Source: Saprospiraceae bacterium (GTDB lineage: Bacteria; Bacteroidota; Bacteroidia; Chitinophagales; Saprospiraceae). Taken from it: a stretch of 40,459 bases of DNA. Shown here piece after piece: positions 23,535 through 32,058 of the stretch; position 1 is the first letter of the stretch; every line of letters starts with the position of its first letter. The notes below the pieces were generated by a model. That model was given only the letters and a program-made list of their open reading frames with translations. It did no database searches and was not told where the DNA came from. The position numbers were made by a program, and so were the translations under genes. The stretch lies in assembly GCA_020629515.1 (NCBI GenBank), contig JAHDDE010000026.1:6108-46566 (forward strand), in the 5' to 3' direction.

Positions 23535-23600
23535 CAAGATTAGAGGAGATTAGGAGTCTAAAAAATGACCATAATCACGCATATGGATGATATTGATCAC
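23535..23600 (-). promoter_or_regulatory. Tandem FNR-like operator plus -7 element (promoter C)
   Basis: On the minus strand the boxes are GTGAT-CAAT-ATCAT (23600-23587) and GTGAT-TATG-GTCAT (23578-23565), with centres 22 bp apart. TAATCTTG (23542-23535) is one mismatch from TAnnTTTG and sits at the same 36.5-bp distance from the proximal box as at promoters A and B. It would drive the three-gene operon 23513-22031 (small protein, hibernation-factor-like, USP). Confidence 0.72.
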
Positions 23601-23620
23601 TTATGATCTTCTACCCGACA

Positions 23621-24091
23621 TTATTCACTTTCTTTTAACCAGCCAATAAACTCTTCTATGATCGACCTATTCTCGTTTTGCGATAGGTATACCAGCATTC
23701 CTTTCTTATTGACGATCTCATATTGTGGGATGTTGTATATCTCATAGTCATCTTGGATCTGCTCAAAGTCTGATGCCCAGACATTAGTGCCTAATATATT
23801 TTTGGATAGTAAAGTAGATTTCCAAATCTCCCGATTGTCATCAATATTGACATTGAGTAGTTTAACGCCTTTATTCTGCAATTCTAATCGCATAGATTCG
23901 TATTTCTCAAAATTGCGCAAACAAGGTTTACACCAACTGGCCCAAAAGCTAATGTAGACTACTTCACCCTTCAGTTCGTCGAGTGTTTGAGTCGAATCAT
24001 TTAGAGTTATAAATGGAAAATCCGGAGCTTGCGATTGACCAAATATTGGACTAATGATCGAGGACAATAGTATAATATATATAAGTCGCAT
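23621..24091 (-). CDS. Exported TlpA-like thioredoxin-fold protein
   Basis: From ATG 24091 the protein is 156 residues, beginning with a signal peptide (MRLIYIILLSSIISPIFGQ). An upstream ATG at 24112 would put seven residues before it and overlap msrA, so 24091 is preferred. The thioredoxin fold of TlpA/ResA type has the active site FWASWCKPCLRNF (WCKPC) and a cis-Pro region IYNIPQYEIV. It probably supplies electrons in the periplasm. It lies four bases downstream of the msrA stop, so the most likely client is the exported MsrA. A membrane reductant such as a DsbD homologue must be encoded elsewhere. Confidence 0.86.
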   Translation of the reverse strand: MRLIYIILLSSIISPIFGQSQAPDFPFITLNDSTQTLDELKGEVVYISFWASWCKPCLRNFEKYESMRLELQNKGVKLLNVNIDDNREIWKSTLLSKNILGTNVWASDFEQIQDDYEIYNIPQYEIVNKKGMLVYLSQNENRSIIEEFIGWLKESE

Positions 24092-24095
24092 CTGC

Positions 24096-24782
24096 TTAAT
24101 GTAATTGTGCACTTGGCTTCAACAGGTCAGGGAATTTCTTTTTAAACTTGTTTAGTCTTGGTATAGAAACCGCCTTTACATATCCTTGATTCGGATTGCG
24201 ACGTTCAAAGTCTTGATGGTAATCTTCAGCATCATAAAATGCTTCAAATGGTACTACCTCTGTTACAATATTTTTTGAGAATATCCCCGACTCTTGAAGC
24301 TGAGACTTGTAAGATTCAGCTATAGATTTCTCTTTATTGTTGAGATAGAATATGGCTGATCTATACTGAGGGCCTCTATCAGGTCCTTGTTGATTTAAGG
24401 TGGTTGGATCATGAGATCCAAAAAACACCTGAAGCAATGTCGGATAATCAATCATAGTGCTATCATAGTAGACCTCTACAGCCTCTGCATGATTAGTCCA
24501 TCCCGCACTTACTGCTTTATAGTTAGCATTTGTGGCTCTACCTCCAGAATACCCAGAGATCACCTCCTCTACACCTATCACTGATTCGAATATGGCCTCT
24601 ACACACCAAAAGCAACCACTGGCAAAGTAGGCCCTGTGTAAAGTGTCTAGATCTTTTTTGGGCTGGACGACAATCTCTTCTAACACTCGTTCTTCTGTTT
24701 CTGGGGCTACAGTTTTGGATCCCGAACAGGAGAAGTAAGAACTCACTACCATTACCACCGACAAAATCATATTGATATTCAT
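24096..24782 (-). CDS. msrA: Exported peptide-methionine (S)-S-oxide reductase
   Basis: The 228-residue protein has an N-terminal signal with a Cys at about 19 (VVSSYFSCSGS), probably a lipoprotein although the lipobox is not ideal. The MsrA domain starts near 50 with ASGCFWCVEAIFESV, then SHDPTTLNQQGPDRGPQYRS and EDYHQDFE, giving the catalytic Cys, substrate-pocket and Glu/Tyr elements. It reduces methionine-S-sulfoxide in proteins. No C-terminal resolving cysteine is present; the second Cys of GCFWC is the likely resolving residue. The adjacent thioredoxin-like gene is its probable reductant. MsrA is usually cytoplasmic, so the export signal points to envelope protein repair. Confidence 0.92.
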   Translation of the reverse strand: MNINMILSVVMVVSSYFSCSGSKTVAPETEERVLEEIVVQPKKDLDTLHRAYFASGCFWCVEAIFESVIGVEEVISGYSGGRATNANYKAVSAGWTNHAEAVEVYYDSTMIDYPTLLQVFFGSHDPTTLNQQGPDRGPQYRSAIFYLNNKEKSIAESYKSQLQESGIFSKNIVTEVVPFEAFYDAEDYHQDFERRNPNQGYVKAVSIPRLNKFKKKFPDLLKPSAQLH

Positions 24783-24885
24783 GCTACTATTAGTTGTACT
24801 TACTATTAACTACAAAATATGTTTTAGTGTTTTACCAATCCTAAAGAAGATCTCCAATATGTCTCCGATAAAACGAATTTTGGAT

Positions 24886-25785
24886 TTATCCTTCAGAACG
24901 ATATGCCTTAGGAGACTTACCCAAATTCTTCTTTACAAAATAGCTAAAGTGTCCAGGCTCTCCGAAACCCAAAGCATAGGCAATATCTGACACATTCCAA
25001 TCACTCTGCTTCAAAAGCTTTTTAGCCTCTAACAGCATTCTCTCCGATATCACTTGAGAAGTTGTTTTTTGGGTAATCGTCTTGATAGATTTGTTGAGAT
25101 GATTGACATGTATATTGAGTTGGTCAGCATAGTCCGATGGACTGCGCAGTTTGATTTCTCTATGATCTTCGTCGATAGGAAATTGTCGTTCCAATAACTC
25201 CATAAACAAATTAGCTATTCGTTCAGCGGCTGTAGAAACACTCAATTTGGGTATCTGAGTCTTATCCATTTGTTGAGCAAGATGGACCAAATCAAATATT
25301 TTGATGCGTAATAGATCATACTTATGCTGATAGTCGGACTCTATAGTCGAGAACAATTGATAGAATATCTCTTCTACCTTTTCCTTATGTTGCTGATCTA
25401 AATGAAATATGTGCTGACCTATTGGATGAAACACTTCATAGTTCTGAAGTGAACCAAAATTTTGAAAAAAAGCATCGTTAAAAATACAAAAGCATCCTCG
25501 AGTAATTAGATCAGTACGATTCCATTTATAAGGAATTTGGGGATTAGAAAAGGATAAAGCCACCCCATTTACTTTTACTATTCGATCTGCATAATGTACT
25601 ATGCCCTCTCCTTCAACCATCATCACTTTATAGTAGTTACGCCTGACATATGGTACTGGCTTGGCATTTTCACCAATATAAGGTTCTAATCGGAATACAT
25701 TAAAATGGCCAGTATCAGCTAACCTATTAGGAATATGACCAAGAGTACGTTGATAAAACTGTTCTATTTCCTCTATGTGACTCAT
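24886..25785 (-). CDS. AraC-family transcriptional regulator
   Basis: The 299-residue protein starts at ATG 25785; a TTG one codon earlier (25788) is possible but less likely. The N-terminal half is cupin-like (YKVMMVEGEGIVHYADRIVKV). The C-terminal about 100 residues carry the double helix-turn-helix: YADQLNIHVNHLNKSIKTIT, then DIAYALGFGEPGHFSYFVKKNLGKSPKAYR. It begins three bases after the stop of the molybdoprotein gene and lies downstream in the same direction, so it is probably co-transcribed and may autoregulate the operon. The inducer is unknown. Confidence 0.9.
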   Translation of the reverse strand: MSHIEEIEQFYQRTLGHIPNRLADTGHFNVFRLEPYIGENAKPVPYVRRNYYKVMMVEGEGIVHYADRIVKVNGVALSFSNPQIPYKWNRTDLITRGCFCIFNDAFFQNFGSLQNYEVFHPIGQHIFHLDQQHKEKVEEIFYQLFSTIESDYQHKYDLLRIKIFDLVHLAQQMDKTQIPKLSVSTAAERIANLFMELLERQFPIDEDHREIKLRSPSDYADQLNIHVNHLNKSIKTITQKTTSQVISERMLLEAKKLLKQSDWNVSDIAYALGFGEPGHFSYFVKKNLGKSPKAYRSEG

Positions 25786-25788
25786 CAA

Positions 25789-28017
25789 TTATATATAGCC
25801 ATTCATGGAGAAAGGTTGATCATAAAGTCTCTTTCCTGTCGCTTGATAAAGAGCATTTGCCAATGCTCCAAAGGCTGGCGGAAAAGTGGGCTCTCCTAAA
25901 CCTGTCGGATCGATATTGTTTTCGACAAAAAACACCTCGATATTCTTAGGAGCATCTTTCATTCTTATCATCCGATATTGATGAAAATTCTGTTGTTGAG
26001 GGATACCCTCTACAAATGAAAGTTGTCCAAACAGCGCATTACCAATGCCATCGATGATCGCTCCTTCTGCCAGATTTTTAGCAGCATCGGGATTAATTAA
26101 TATACCACAATCCACCGCACAATAGACATTTTCAATCACAGGGTGACCATCCTCTATACTGACCTCCACGACTTGTGCAGAATACGAGTTATGACAATAA
26201 TAAGCGGCAACCCCACGATATATAGCTGATCGAGGTTGATTCCAATTTGATTTGTTACGGACTAATTTCAATACTCCGGCTAATCGATTTGGATTATAGT
26301 CGTTCTTTTCACCTATTGGATTTCGAGCGGCACGATCCAATAGTGCCAACCTAAAATCTATAGGGTCTTTACCTAACTCTTCTGCTATCTCATCTAAGAA
26401 ACATTGCTCTGCACAGGCTATAAAATTAGATCTCGGTGCTCTGAATGATCCAATACTTATATTGGAATCGATTGTCCAAGATTCTGCTAAATAATTATCG
26501 ATGGCTCCTGCTGGAAAACGATTAGCATATAATGGACTTTCGTTAGTACCTCCGGCATTAATGTGGATGGCGTGAAGGTCATCCTCATCATTTATGGCGG
26601 CTTTATATGTTGCCATATATGCTGGTCTATATATCCCCCCTGTCATATCATCTTCACGAGTGTATACCAACTTTATAGGCGCATTTACTTTTTGTGATAT
26701 CACCGCTGCTTCGACTGCCCAGTGAGAATAGGATCGTCTTCCGTATCCCCCACCAAGGCGTGTCATATTGATTTCAACTTTTTCTAGAGGAATACCAAGA
26801 CGATTTGCAATTGCTTTTTGGGTAAATTCTGCCTTTTGAAGCGGACCATTTAATACTGCCTTATGTTCTTTTACATCGGCAAAGAAATTCATTGGCTCCA
26901 TACAATTGTGTGCCAGATGCGGTCCAGTATATGTACGCTCGATAATCTTCTTGGCCTTTGCAAAGGCTGTATTGGGTATACCATCTTTTCTGACCTCTTT
27001 ATTCATTTGCTTAGAGGCTGCTCGCATATCAACAAAATGATCAGTCGAACTTTCTAATCCAGCAGGGATATTCAAAGTCTGAGGATCTCGACCCCAAAAT
27101 TGTCTTTCTTCAGAGTAGGTATCGAAAGGGGTCCATTCTACTTCAACTTCCTTCTTGGCATTCATCACTTGCCAAGTACTTTCGCCGATCACAGCTACTA
27201 CCTCAAGAAATGAACAAGTATCAAAATGAAGGCGCAAAAAATCATCATTCAGCACCTTAATGCTAAATACATCAGTAATACCAGGTAATTTAAGAGCCGC
27301 TCCAGCATCAAATGATTTAAGCTTCAATCCAAAAGCCGGTGGATGTATGATCATGGCTGTCAACATACCTTGCTCATATATATCAATGCCATATAACGCC
27401 TGACCTGTGACAATCTTTTTGCTATCTACGTTTTTGCGAGAGGTTCCTATGATATGATATTGCTCTGAGGACTTAAATTCTATATCCGATGGCATAGTGA
27501 GTTCAGCCGCCTTGGAGGCCAGATCTCCATATCCGATCGACTTAGAACTCTTGTTGTGATACAGCTTCCCTTTTTCGGTTTTAATTTCTTCAATTGGAAC
27601 ATCCCAAGTCAACGCTGCAGCCTCTCTCAATAGATGTCTGGCGACTGCTCCAGCTCGACGCAATCCGTCCCATCCATATCTGATAGCGTTACTACCTCCT
27701 ATGAATTGGCGTTGATATAATTCTGTATCCAATGGTGCCTGTTCTACTATTACATCCTTCCAATCTACATCAAGCTCCTCAGCAACGATCATAGGCATAG
27801 ACGTCTTAACATTCTGCCCCCCTTCAGGGTTTGGAGACATTATCGTCACTTGGCCATTTGAAGCGATTTTAAGGTATCCGTTTAGGGTATTCCACTTGAC
27901 ATGGGAATCATCATTTTGGGAATTGCAAGAAGTAAAGAATGAAAAATTCACCATCATGCCTCCACCTACTAAGGCAGAAGACTTAATAAATGATCGGCGA
28001 TTCAACGATTTATTCAT
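25789..28017 (-). CDS. Molybdopterin-binding oxidoreductase large subunit (IorB-like), copy 2
   Basis: The 742-residue protein has a Tat signal (RRSFIK at 7-12) ending at a possible lipid-Cys site (FFTSC). Its body matches the xanthine-oxidase/isoquinoline 1-oxidoreductase beta family, with Moco-binding stretches AHNCMEPMN, TRLGGGYGRRSY and APRSNFIACAEQ, and the catalytic Glu in GLGEPTFPPAFGA near the C-terminus. It needs a Moco/MCD cofactor and a 2Fe-2S partner, most likely the protein encoded at 30304-30762. The paralogue upstream is about 55-65% identical by eye. It is likely a periplasmic hydroxylase or aldehyde oxidoreductase; the substrate is unknown. Confidence 0.9.
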   Translation of the reverse strand: MNKSLNRRSFIKSSALVGGGMMVNFSFFTSCNSQNDDSHVKWNTLNGYLKIASNGQVTIMSPNPEGGQNVKTSMPMIVAEELDVDWKDVIVEQAPLDTELYQRQFIGGSNAIRYGWDGLRRAGAVARHLLREAAALTWDVPIEEIKTEKGKLYHNKSSKSIGYGDLASKAAELTMPSDIEFKSSEQYHIIGTSRKNVDSKKIVTGQALYGIDIYEQGMLTAMIIHPPAFGLKLKSFDAGAALKLPGITDVFSIKVLNDDFLRLHFDTCSFLEVVAVIGESTWQVMNAKKEVEVEWTPFDTYSEERQFWGRDPQTLNIPAGLESSTDHFVDMRAASKQMNKEVRKDGIPNTAFAKAKKIIERTYTGPHLAHNCMEPMNFFADVKEHKAVLNGPLQKAEFTQKAIANRLGIPLEKVEINMTRLGGGYGRRSYSHWAVEAAVISQKVNAPIKLVYTREDDMTGGIYRPAYMATYKAAINDEDDLHAIHINAGGTNESPLYANRFPAGAIDNYLAESWTIDSNISIGSFRAPRSNFIACAEQCFLDEIAEELGKDPIDFRLALLDRAARNPIGEKNDYNPNRLAGVLKLVRNKSNWNQPRSAIYRGVAAYYCHNSYSAQVVEVSIEDGHPVIENVYCAVDCGILINPDAAKNLAEGAIIDGIGNALFGQLSFVEGIPQQQNFHQYRMIRMKDAPKNIEVFFVENNIDPTGLGEPTFPPAFGALANALYQATGKRLYDQPFSMNGYI

Positions 28018-28026
28018 ATTTGCATA

Positions 28027-30279
28027 TTAACCCAGCACCTCCTTATTACCCAAGAATGGCTGATTGTATTGCCTCTTACCGGTAGCTCTATACATAGCAT
28101 TAGCTACAGCTCCAAAAATCGGAGGAAATGGTGGCTCTCCCAGTCCAGTTGGATCAATTCCATTTTGCACAAAATGAACATCAATTTCTTTAGGAGCTTC
28201 ACTCATGCGGATCATACGATATTCATGAAAATTGTTCTTCTGTGGCACACCATCTTCAAAGGTCAGTTCTCCATAGAATGCATTGCCTATACCATCGACT
28301 ATTCCGCCTTCGGCCATATTGGTGGCAGCATCTGGGTTGACCACTACTCCACAGTCTATAGCACATGTAACTTTCTGTACTACAGGCTGACCATCTTTTA
28401 TCTCGAGATCTAATACGTGTGCGGCATAAGAATTATGACAAAAATAGGCCGCTACCCCTCGGTGTAATCCTTCACTTTTATTATTCCATTCTGACTTATC
28501 CCTCACGAGCTCCAATACTCCAGCATAACGATCTGCATCATAATCATTTTTTTCTCCTACAGGATTATCCTTAGCTCGTTTCAGGAGCTCCAATCTAAAT
28601 GCTATAGGATCTTTGCCCAGTTCTTCAGCGACTTCATCCAAGAAAGATTGCTCTGCTCCTGCAATAAAGTTGGATCGAGGAGCCCTAAATGCGCCTATGG
28701 TGATATTAGAATTGATGGACCAATCTTCTGCTAAATAGTTATCTATCGCCCCGGCTGGAAATCGATTAGCATACAACGGACTCTCTGGGATACCACCTGC
28801 CTTGACATGTATAGCCGTAAGTTGATTATCCTGATCAAAAGCAGCTCTATAAGTGGCATGATAGGCAGGTCGATATATGCCATTGGTCATATCATCTTCT
28901 CGGGTATACATGAGCTTGACAGGAGCATTTACCTGTTTAGATATTAATGCCGCTTCTATGACATAGTGTCCGTAGGCTCTCCTTCCAAATCCTCCACCCA
29001 TTCGGGTCATATCCATTTCCACATTTTCTACAGGTATCCCCAAACTCGCAGCAAGAGTAGGCACTAAGAAACTCGGGATCTGTAGCGGTGTGGCTATTTT
29101 GACTTTATCTCCCTGTACATGAGCAAATGAGTTCATCGGCTCCATACAGTTATGTGCTAAGAATGGGGCACTATAGCTTCGCTCTATGACTTTAGTGGCA
29201 TCTCTAAAGGCCCTCTCTGGGTCACCATCTCTTCGAGCTACCCTTCCTGGTTTAGCGGATAAAGTGGCCATCTTTACCTTATGTTTCTCTGACGATTCTA
29301 AACCAGCAGGGATGGTTTTTTCTTCTTTCCCTCTCCATCCACTTATCATCTCCTTATAGGTGGCAAATGGTTTCCAATTAACTTTAAGCTTCTTTTTCGC
29401 TTGCATGACTTCCCAAGTAGAACTACCCACGATAGCTACGACTTCCGGAAATGCATTGGTATCGAATCCTCCTTTGTCTTGCCCTTCTTGATATGTTGAA
29501 ATAGCAAAGATATCTCTAATACCAGGCATAGCCATAGCATCAGTACCATCAAAAGAATCTAAGGTCATACCAAATCCAGGTGGATGGGCAATCATAGCGA
29601 TCATCATACCTTCAGCCTTATAGTCCACACCAAACATCGGTTGACCAGTTACTATATCCTTACCATCAACATTCTTTTTAGAATGTCCTATCAGTTGAAA
29701 ATCATTAATATCTTTTAGCTCCACTTCTTCTGGGACTGGCATCTCTGCGGCCTGTGAGGCTATAGCTCCATAGGAGATTTCCTGAGCTGTAGCTTTATGT
29801 GTAAGCATTCCAGCTTTAGTTTCTATTTCATCCATTGGAACCTGCCATAATTCAGCAGCAGCTTGCTTCAGCATATGCCTGGCCGAAGCCCCCGCCATAC
29901 GTAGCGGCTCCCATCTTGACATGATTCCCCTACTACCACCTGTAAACTGCATCCCATAATCCGTAGGATGATAGGGGGCTTGTTCTACCAGTACATTTTT
30001 CCAATCAACATCTAACTCTTCTGCTACCAGCATAGGCATAGAAGTACGAACATTTTGCCCGAATTCTGGATTAGGCGCATAGATAGTCACCACCCCATTA
30101 TCTCCGATCTTCAGATAAGAGTTAATAGTAAACCACTCCTCAGGCATGACTAATTCTGTCTCTTTCGGGCCAGATGAACAAGACGCTAACCAACTAAAAC
30201 CTAACATCAATCCACCACCTGCGGCGACGGATGACTTCAAAAATGATCGTCTATTTAGTGAAGTTTTTACTACTGTCAT
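28027..30279 (-). CDS. Molybdopterin-binding oxidoreductase large subunit (IorB-like), copy 1
   Basis: The 750-residue protein has a Tat signal (RRSFLKSS) with a Cys after the hydrophobic stretch (WLASC). The same signatures as its neighbour are present: AHNCMEPMN, TRMGGGFGRRAY, APRSNFIAGAEQ and the catalytic region GLGEPPFPPIFGA. The family oxidises N-heterocycles or aldehydes through a water-derived hydroxylation at Mo. It lies 24 bases after the 2Fe-2S subunit gene and nine bases before the second copy. The two copies probably serve different substrates or form alternative complexes with one small subunit. Cofactor maturation genes are not in the window. Confidence 0.91.
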   Translation of the reverse strand: MTVVKTSLNRRSFLKSSVAAGGGLMLGFSWLASCSSGPKETELVMPEEWFTINSYLKIGDNGVVTIYAPNPEFGQNVRTSMPMLVAEELDVDWKNVLVEQAPYHPTDYGMQFTGGSRGIMSRWEPLRMAGASARHMLKQAAAELWQVPMDEIETKAGMLTHKATAQEISYGAIASQAAEMPVPEEVELKDINDFQLIGHSKKNVDGKDIVTGQPMFGVDYKAEGMMIAMIAHPPGFGMTLDSFDGTDAMAMPGIRDIFAISTYQEGQDKGGFDTNAFPEVVAIVGSSTWEVMQAKKKLKVNWKPFATYKEMISGWRGKEEKTIPAGLESSEKHKVKMATLSAKPGRVARRDGDPERAFRDATKVIERSYSAPFLAHNCMEPMNSFAHVQGDKVKIATPLQIPSFLVPTLAASLGIPVENVEMDMTRMGGGFGRRAYGHYVIEAALISKQVNAPVKLMYTREDDMTNGIYRPAYHATYRAAFDQDNQLTAIHVKAGGIPESPLYANRFPAGAIDNYLAEDWSINSNITIGAFRAPRSNFIAGAEQSFLDEVAEELGKDPIAFRLELLKRAKDNPVGEKNDYDADRYAGVLELVRDKSEWNNKSEGLHRGVAAYFCHNSYAAHVLDLEIKDGQPVVQKVTCAIDCGVVVNPDAATNMAEGGIVDGIGNAFYGELTFEDGVPQKNNFHEYRMIRMSEAPKEIDVHFVQNGIDPTGLGEPPFPPIFGAVANAMYRATGKRQYNQPFLGNKEVLG

Positions 30280-30303
30280 TTTGAATCTTGTTTTTAGTAT
30301 GAA

Positions 30304-30762
30304 TTAACTATTCTTGGCTGCTGTCTTGATGGCCGCCTTAATACGAGTATAAGTACCACATCTACAGATATTACCATTCATAGCTGTATCTATATCTTGA
30401 TCAGATGGATTAGCATTTTTTTTAAGCAGTGCTGCTGCACTCATGATCTGACCTGCTTGACAGTATCCGCACTGAGGTACATCATGGGCTATCCATGCTT
30501 GCTGCACAGGATGATCGCCATTATCTGATAAACCTTCGATGGTAGTTATTTTTTTACCTGCCAAACCCTGGACGGGCATAGAGCATGATCTCATTGCTAC
30601 TCCATCGACATGTACGGTACAAGCGCCACACTGAGCGATGCCACACCCATATTTCGTACCAACTAAGTCGAGATGATCTCTCAGAACCCATAATAATGGT
30701 GTATTCGGGTCAACATCGATTTCTTTTTGCTGACCATTTATAGATAATTCAATAGTTGCCAT
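30304..30762 (-). CDS. 2Fe-2S small subunit of xanthine-oxidase-type dehydrogenase (IorA-like)
   Basis: The 152-residue protein has two cluster motifs: an N-terminal plant-ferredoxin type ([17 protein letters not shown], plus one Cys in RSCSMPV) and a C-terminal helical type ([24 protein letters not shown]). It passes electrons from the Mo centre to an outside acceptor. It has no Tat motif of its own and would be carried out with a Tat-bearing large subunit, as is common for this class. It is the first gene of the operon with the two large subunits and the AraC gene. No cytochrome subunit gene is adjacent, so the electron acceptor is unknown. Confidence 0.94.
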   Translation of the reverse strand: MATIELSINGQQKEIDVDPNTPLLWVLRDHLDLVGTKYGCGIAQCGACTVHVDGVAMRSCSMPVQGLAGKKITTIEGLSDNGDHPVQQAWIAHDVPQCGYCQAGQIMSAAALLKKNANPSDQDIDTAMNGNICRCGTYTRIKAAIKTAAKNS

Positions 30763-30855
30763 AGACGATAATTAAATTTTTCCTTACCTAAAATACTAAT
30801 ATCAATCATTTTGGTCAGGATATATTACACTATTCAATCCTTCGGTTACAAAAAT

Positions 30856-30878
30856 CAAATAGCACCTTATACTATTTG
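30856..30878. promoter_or_regulatory. Inverted repeat upstream of the molybdoenzyme operon
   Basis: CAAATAG and CTATTTG form a perfect 7-bp inverted repeat with a 9-base spacer, about 95 bases upstream of the 2Fe-2S subunit start. It could be a binding site for the AraC-family protein of the operon or another regulator. There is no independent support. Confidence 0.35.
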
Positions 30879-30938
30879 AGATCATAATTGGAGTAGATAA
30901 TGATTATAATTTTTACTTATACTGCGTTAAAAATACTC

Positions 30939-30968
30939 GTAATAGCTACGGCTATTACTGTGTTTTTT
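30939..30968. terminator. Bidirectional terminator
   Basis: GTAATAGC, loop TACG, GCTATTAC form a perfect 8-bp stem with a UNCG-type tetraloop. TGTGTTTTTT follows on the plus strand and GAGTATTTTT on the minus strand. It lies about 70 bases after the RpiR gene stop and about 180 bases before the molybdoenzyme operon start, so it probably ends the minus-strand rpiR-type transcript. Confidence 0.75.
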
Positions 30969-30998
30969 GCCTTGTCTAAATCATAAATTACAGATCAA

Positions 30999-31033
30999 TC
31001 CAATACGACATTATAAATCACAAATAGTATTAT
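30999..31033 (+). repeat. Left copy of direct repeat flanking the 7-kb cassette
   Basis: The 35-bp element starts TCCAATACGAC and ends AAATAGTATTAT. It matches 38057-38091 at 32 of 35 positions, with the first 21 bases identical and in the same orientation. It reaches exactly to the stop codon of the RpiR gene (31030-31032). The two copies bracket the six-gene cassette. Confidence 0.75.
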
Positions 31034-31878
31034 ACATAGTTTTTATCTTTTGAAGCCATTTTCCTGAAAAATTGAAAGTGAGCAACAGTACGCTCTTTTT
31101 GCATGGAGGCCATGGTATGGAATAATGCATTACCTAATGAAAAAGCACCGATCATACTGCCAAAATATAAAGCATTGGAATTATTAATTATTAATTTATG
31201 ATCGCATTCTTGTATCAATGGAGAGTGTATACTATCAACTATACAAACCGTTGTAGCAACCTTAACACTCTTAGCATATTTAATCGCAGATAATGTCTGA
31301 CGTGGGCATTTGTCAAGTCCTATGGCAATGACCAAATCTTGATCTGTAAAATGTGCCATATTACTATACAACTCGCCATGATATTCTGTATTGGCATGGA
31401 CATTAGGCAGAATAGCTCGAAATAATCTTTCAAAATATTTTGCAACAATTCCTACATGACCCAATCCAATTACGTATGTTTTAGTGGCACTAAGTATACC
31501 CGAAGCAACTTCACTCAAAGTCGCCATACTTTGGCTTTCATAGGTCTTCTGAAGCAACATTATGTCTCCTAAAAGTGCTTCCTGTGCAATTTTATATGCA
31601 TCAGGATGATCCTCTATATCCTTAATCATTCCACTGAAGACAGAATCAATTCTTGTCAAATGCACCTCTTTCTTTAAAATCTCTTTTAACTCATGAAATC
31701 CTTTTAGCCCTATTCCTTTACAAGCCTTAACTACCGTACTCGGATCAACATTAAGATGCATCGCTAATTCTTCCATCCTCATTAAGACTACTTTGTTAGG
31801 GAAGTCCAATGCAAATTGAATGATCAATCGTCGTTTTTTGGGCAGTTTCTCTATTTCAATTTCATTGAGATTTATCAT
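31030..31878 (-). CDS. MurR/RpiR-family regulator
   Basis: In the 282-residue protein, residues 1-80 form the RpiR helix-turn-helix (MRMEELAMHLNVDPSTVVKACKGIG), and residues about 120-260 form a SIS domain (KTYVIGLGHVGIVAKYFERLF, DLVIAIGLDKC, TTVCIVDSIHSPLIQEC). SIS domains usually bind phosphosugars, but this family also controls amino-acid and amine catabolism. It is divergent from the symporter gene across 180 bases that hold inverted repeats (for example 31946-31961), which makes it the likely regulator of the plus-strand operon 32059-38032. Effector unknown. Confidence 0.9.
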   Translation of the reverse strand: MINLNEIEIEKLPKKRRLIIQFALDFPNKVVLMRMEELAMHLNVDPSTVVKACKGIGLKGFHELKEILKKEVHLTRIDSVFSGMIKDIEDHPDAYKIAQEALLGDIMLLQKTYESQSMATLSEVASGILSATKTYVIGLGHVGIVAKYFERLFRAILPNVHANTEYHGELYSNMAHFTDQDLVIAIGLDKCPRQTLSAIKYAKSVKVATTVCIVDSIHSPLIQECDHKLIINNSNALYFGSMIGAFSLGNALFHTMASMQKERTVAHFQFFRKMASKDKNYV

Positions 31879-31945
31879 ATACCTCTATTTTAAAACATTG
31901 GTTTTTGAAATGATTTACTATATTAATATTGCTTAATAATAATAT

Positions 31946-31961
31946 ACAATAAGAATATTGT
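31946..31961. promoter_or_regulatory. Candidate RpiR operator between divergent genes
   Basis: ACAATA-AGAA-TATTGT is a perfect 6-bp inverted repeat, with a related AATATTG half-site 15 bases to the left (31925-31931). A second inverted pair, TGTGAAG (31974-31980) and CTTCACA (32013-32019), also lies in this 180-base divergent promoter region. Either could bind the RpiR-type regulator. Confidence 0.45.
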
Positions 31962-32058
31962 TTATTTAAATTTTGTGAAGACTTTACAAATCAAAATGCC
32001 ATGTTTCTATTGCTTCACATTTTGAAGTATAAATTGTGATACTCTAAACAACATAAAA

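Noticed and set aside
25786-25788. TTG as the start of the AraC regulator
   Set aside because: An ATG follows immediately at 25785 and is the more likely start; the difference is one residue.
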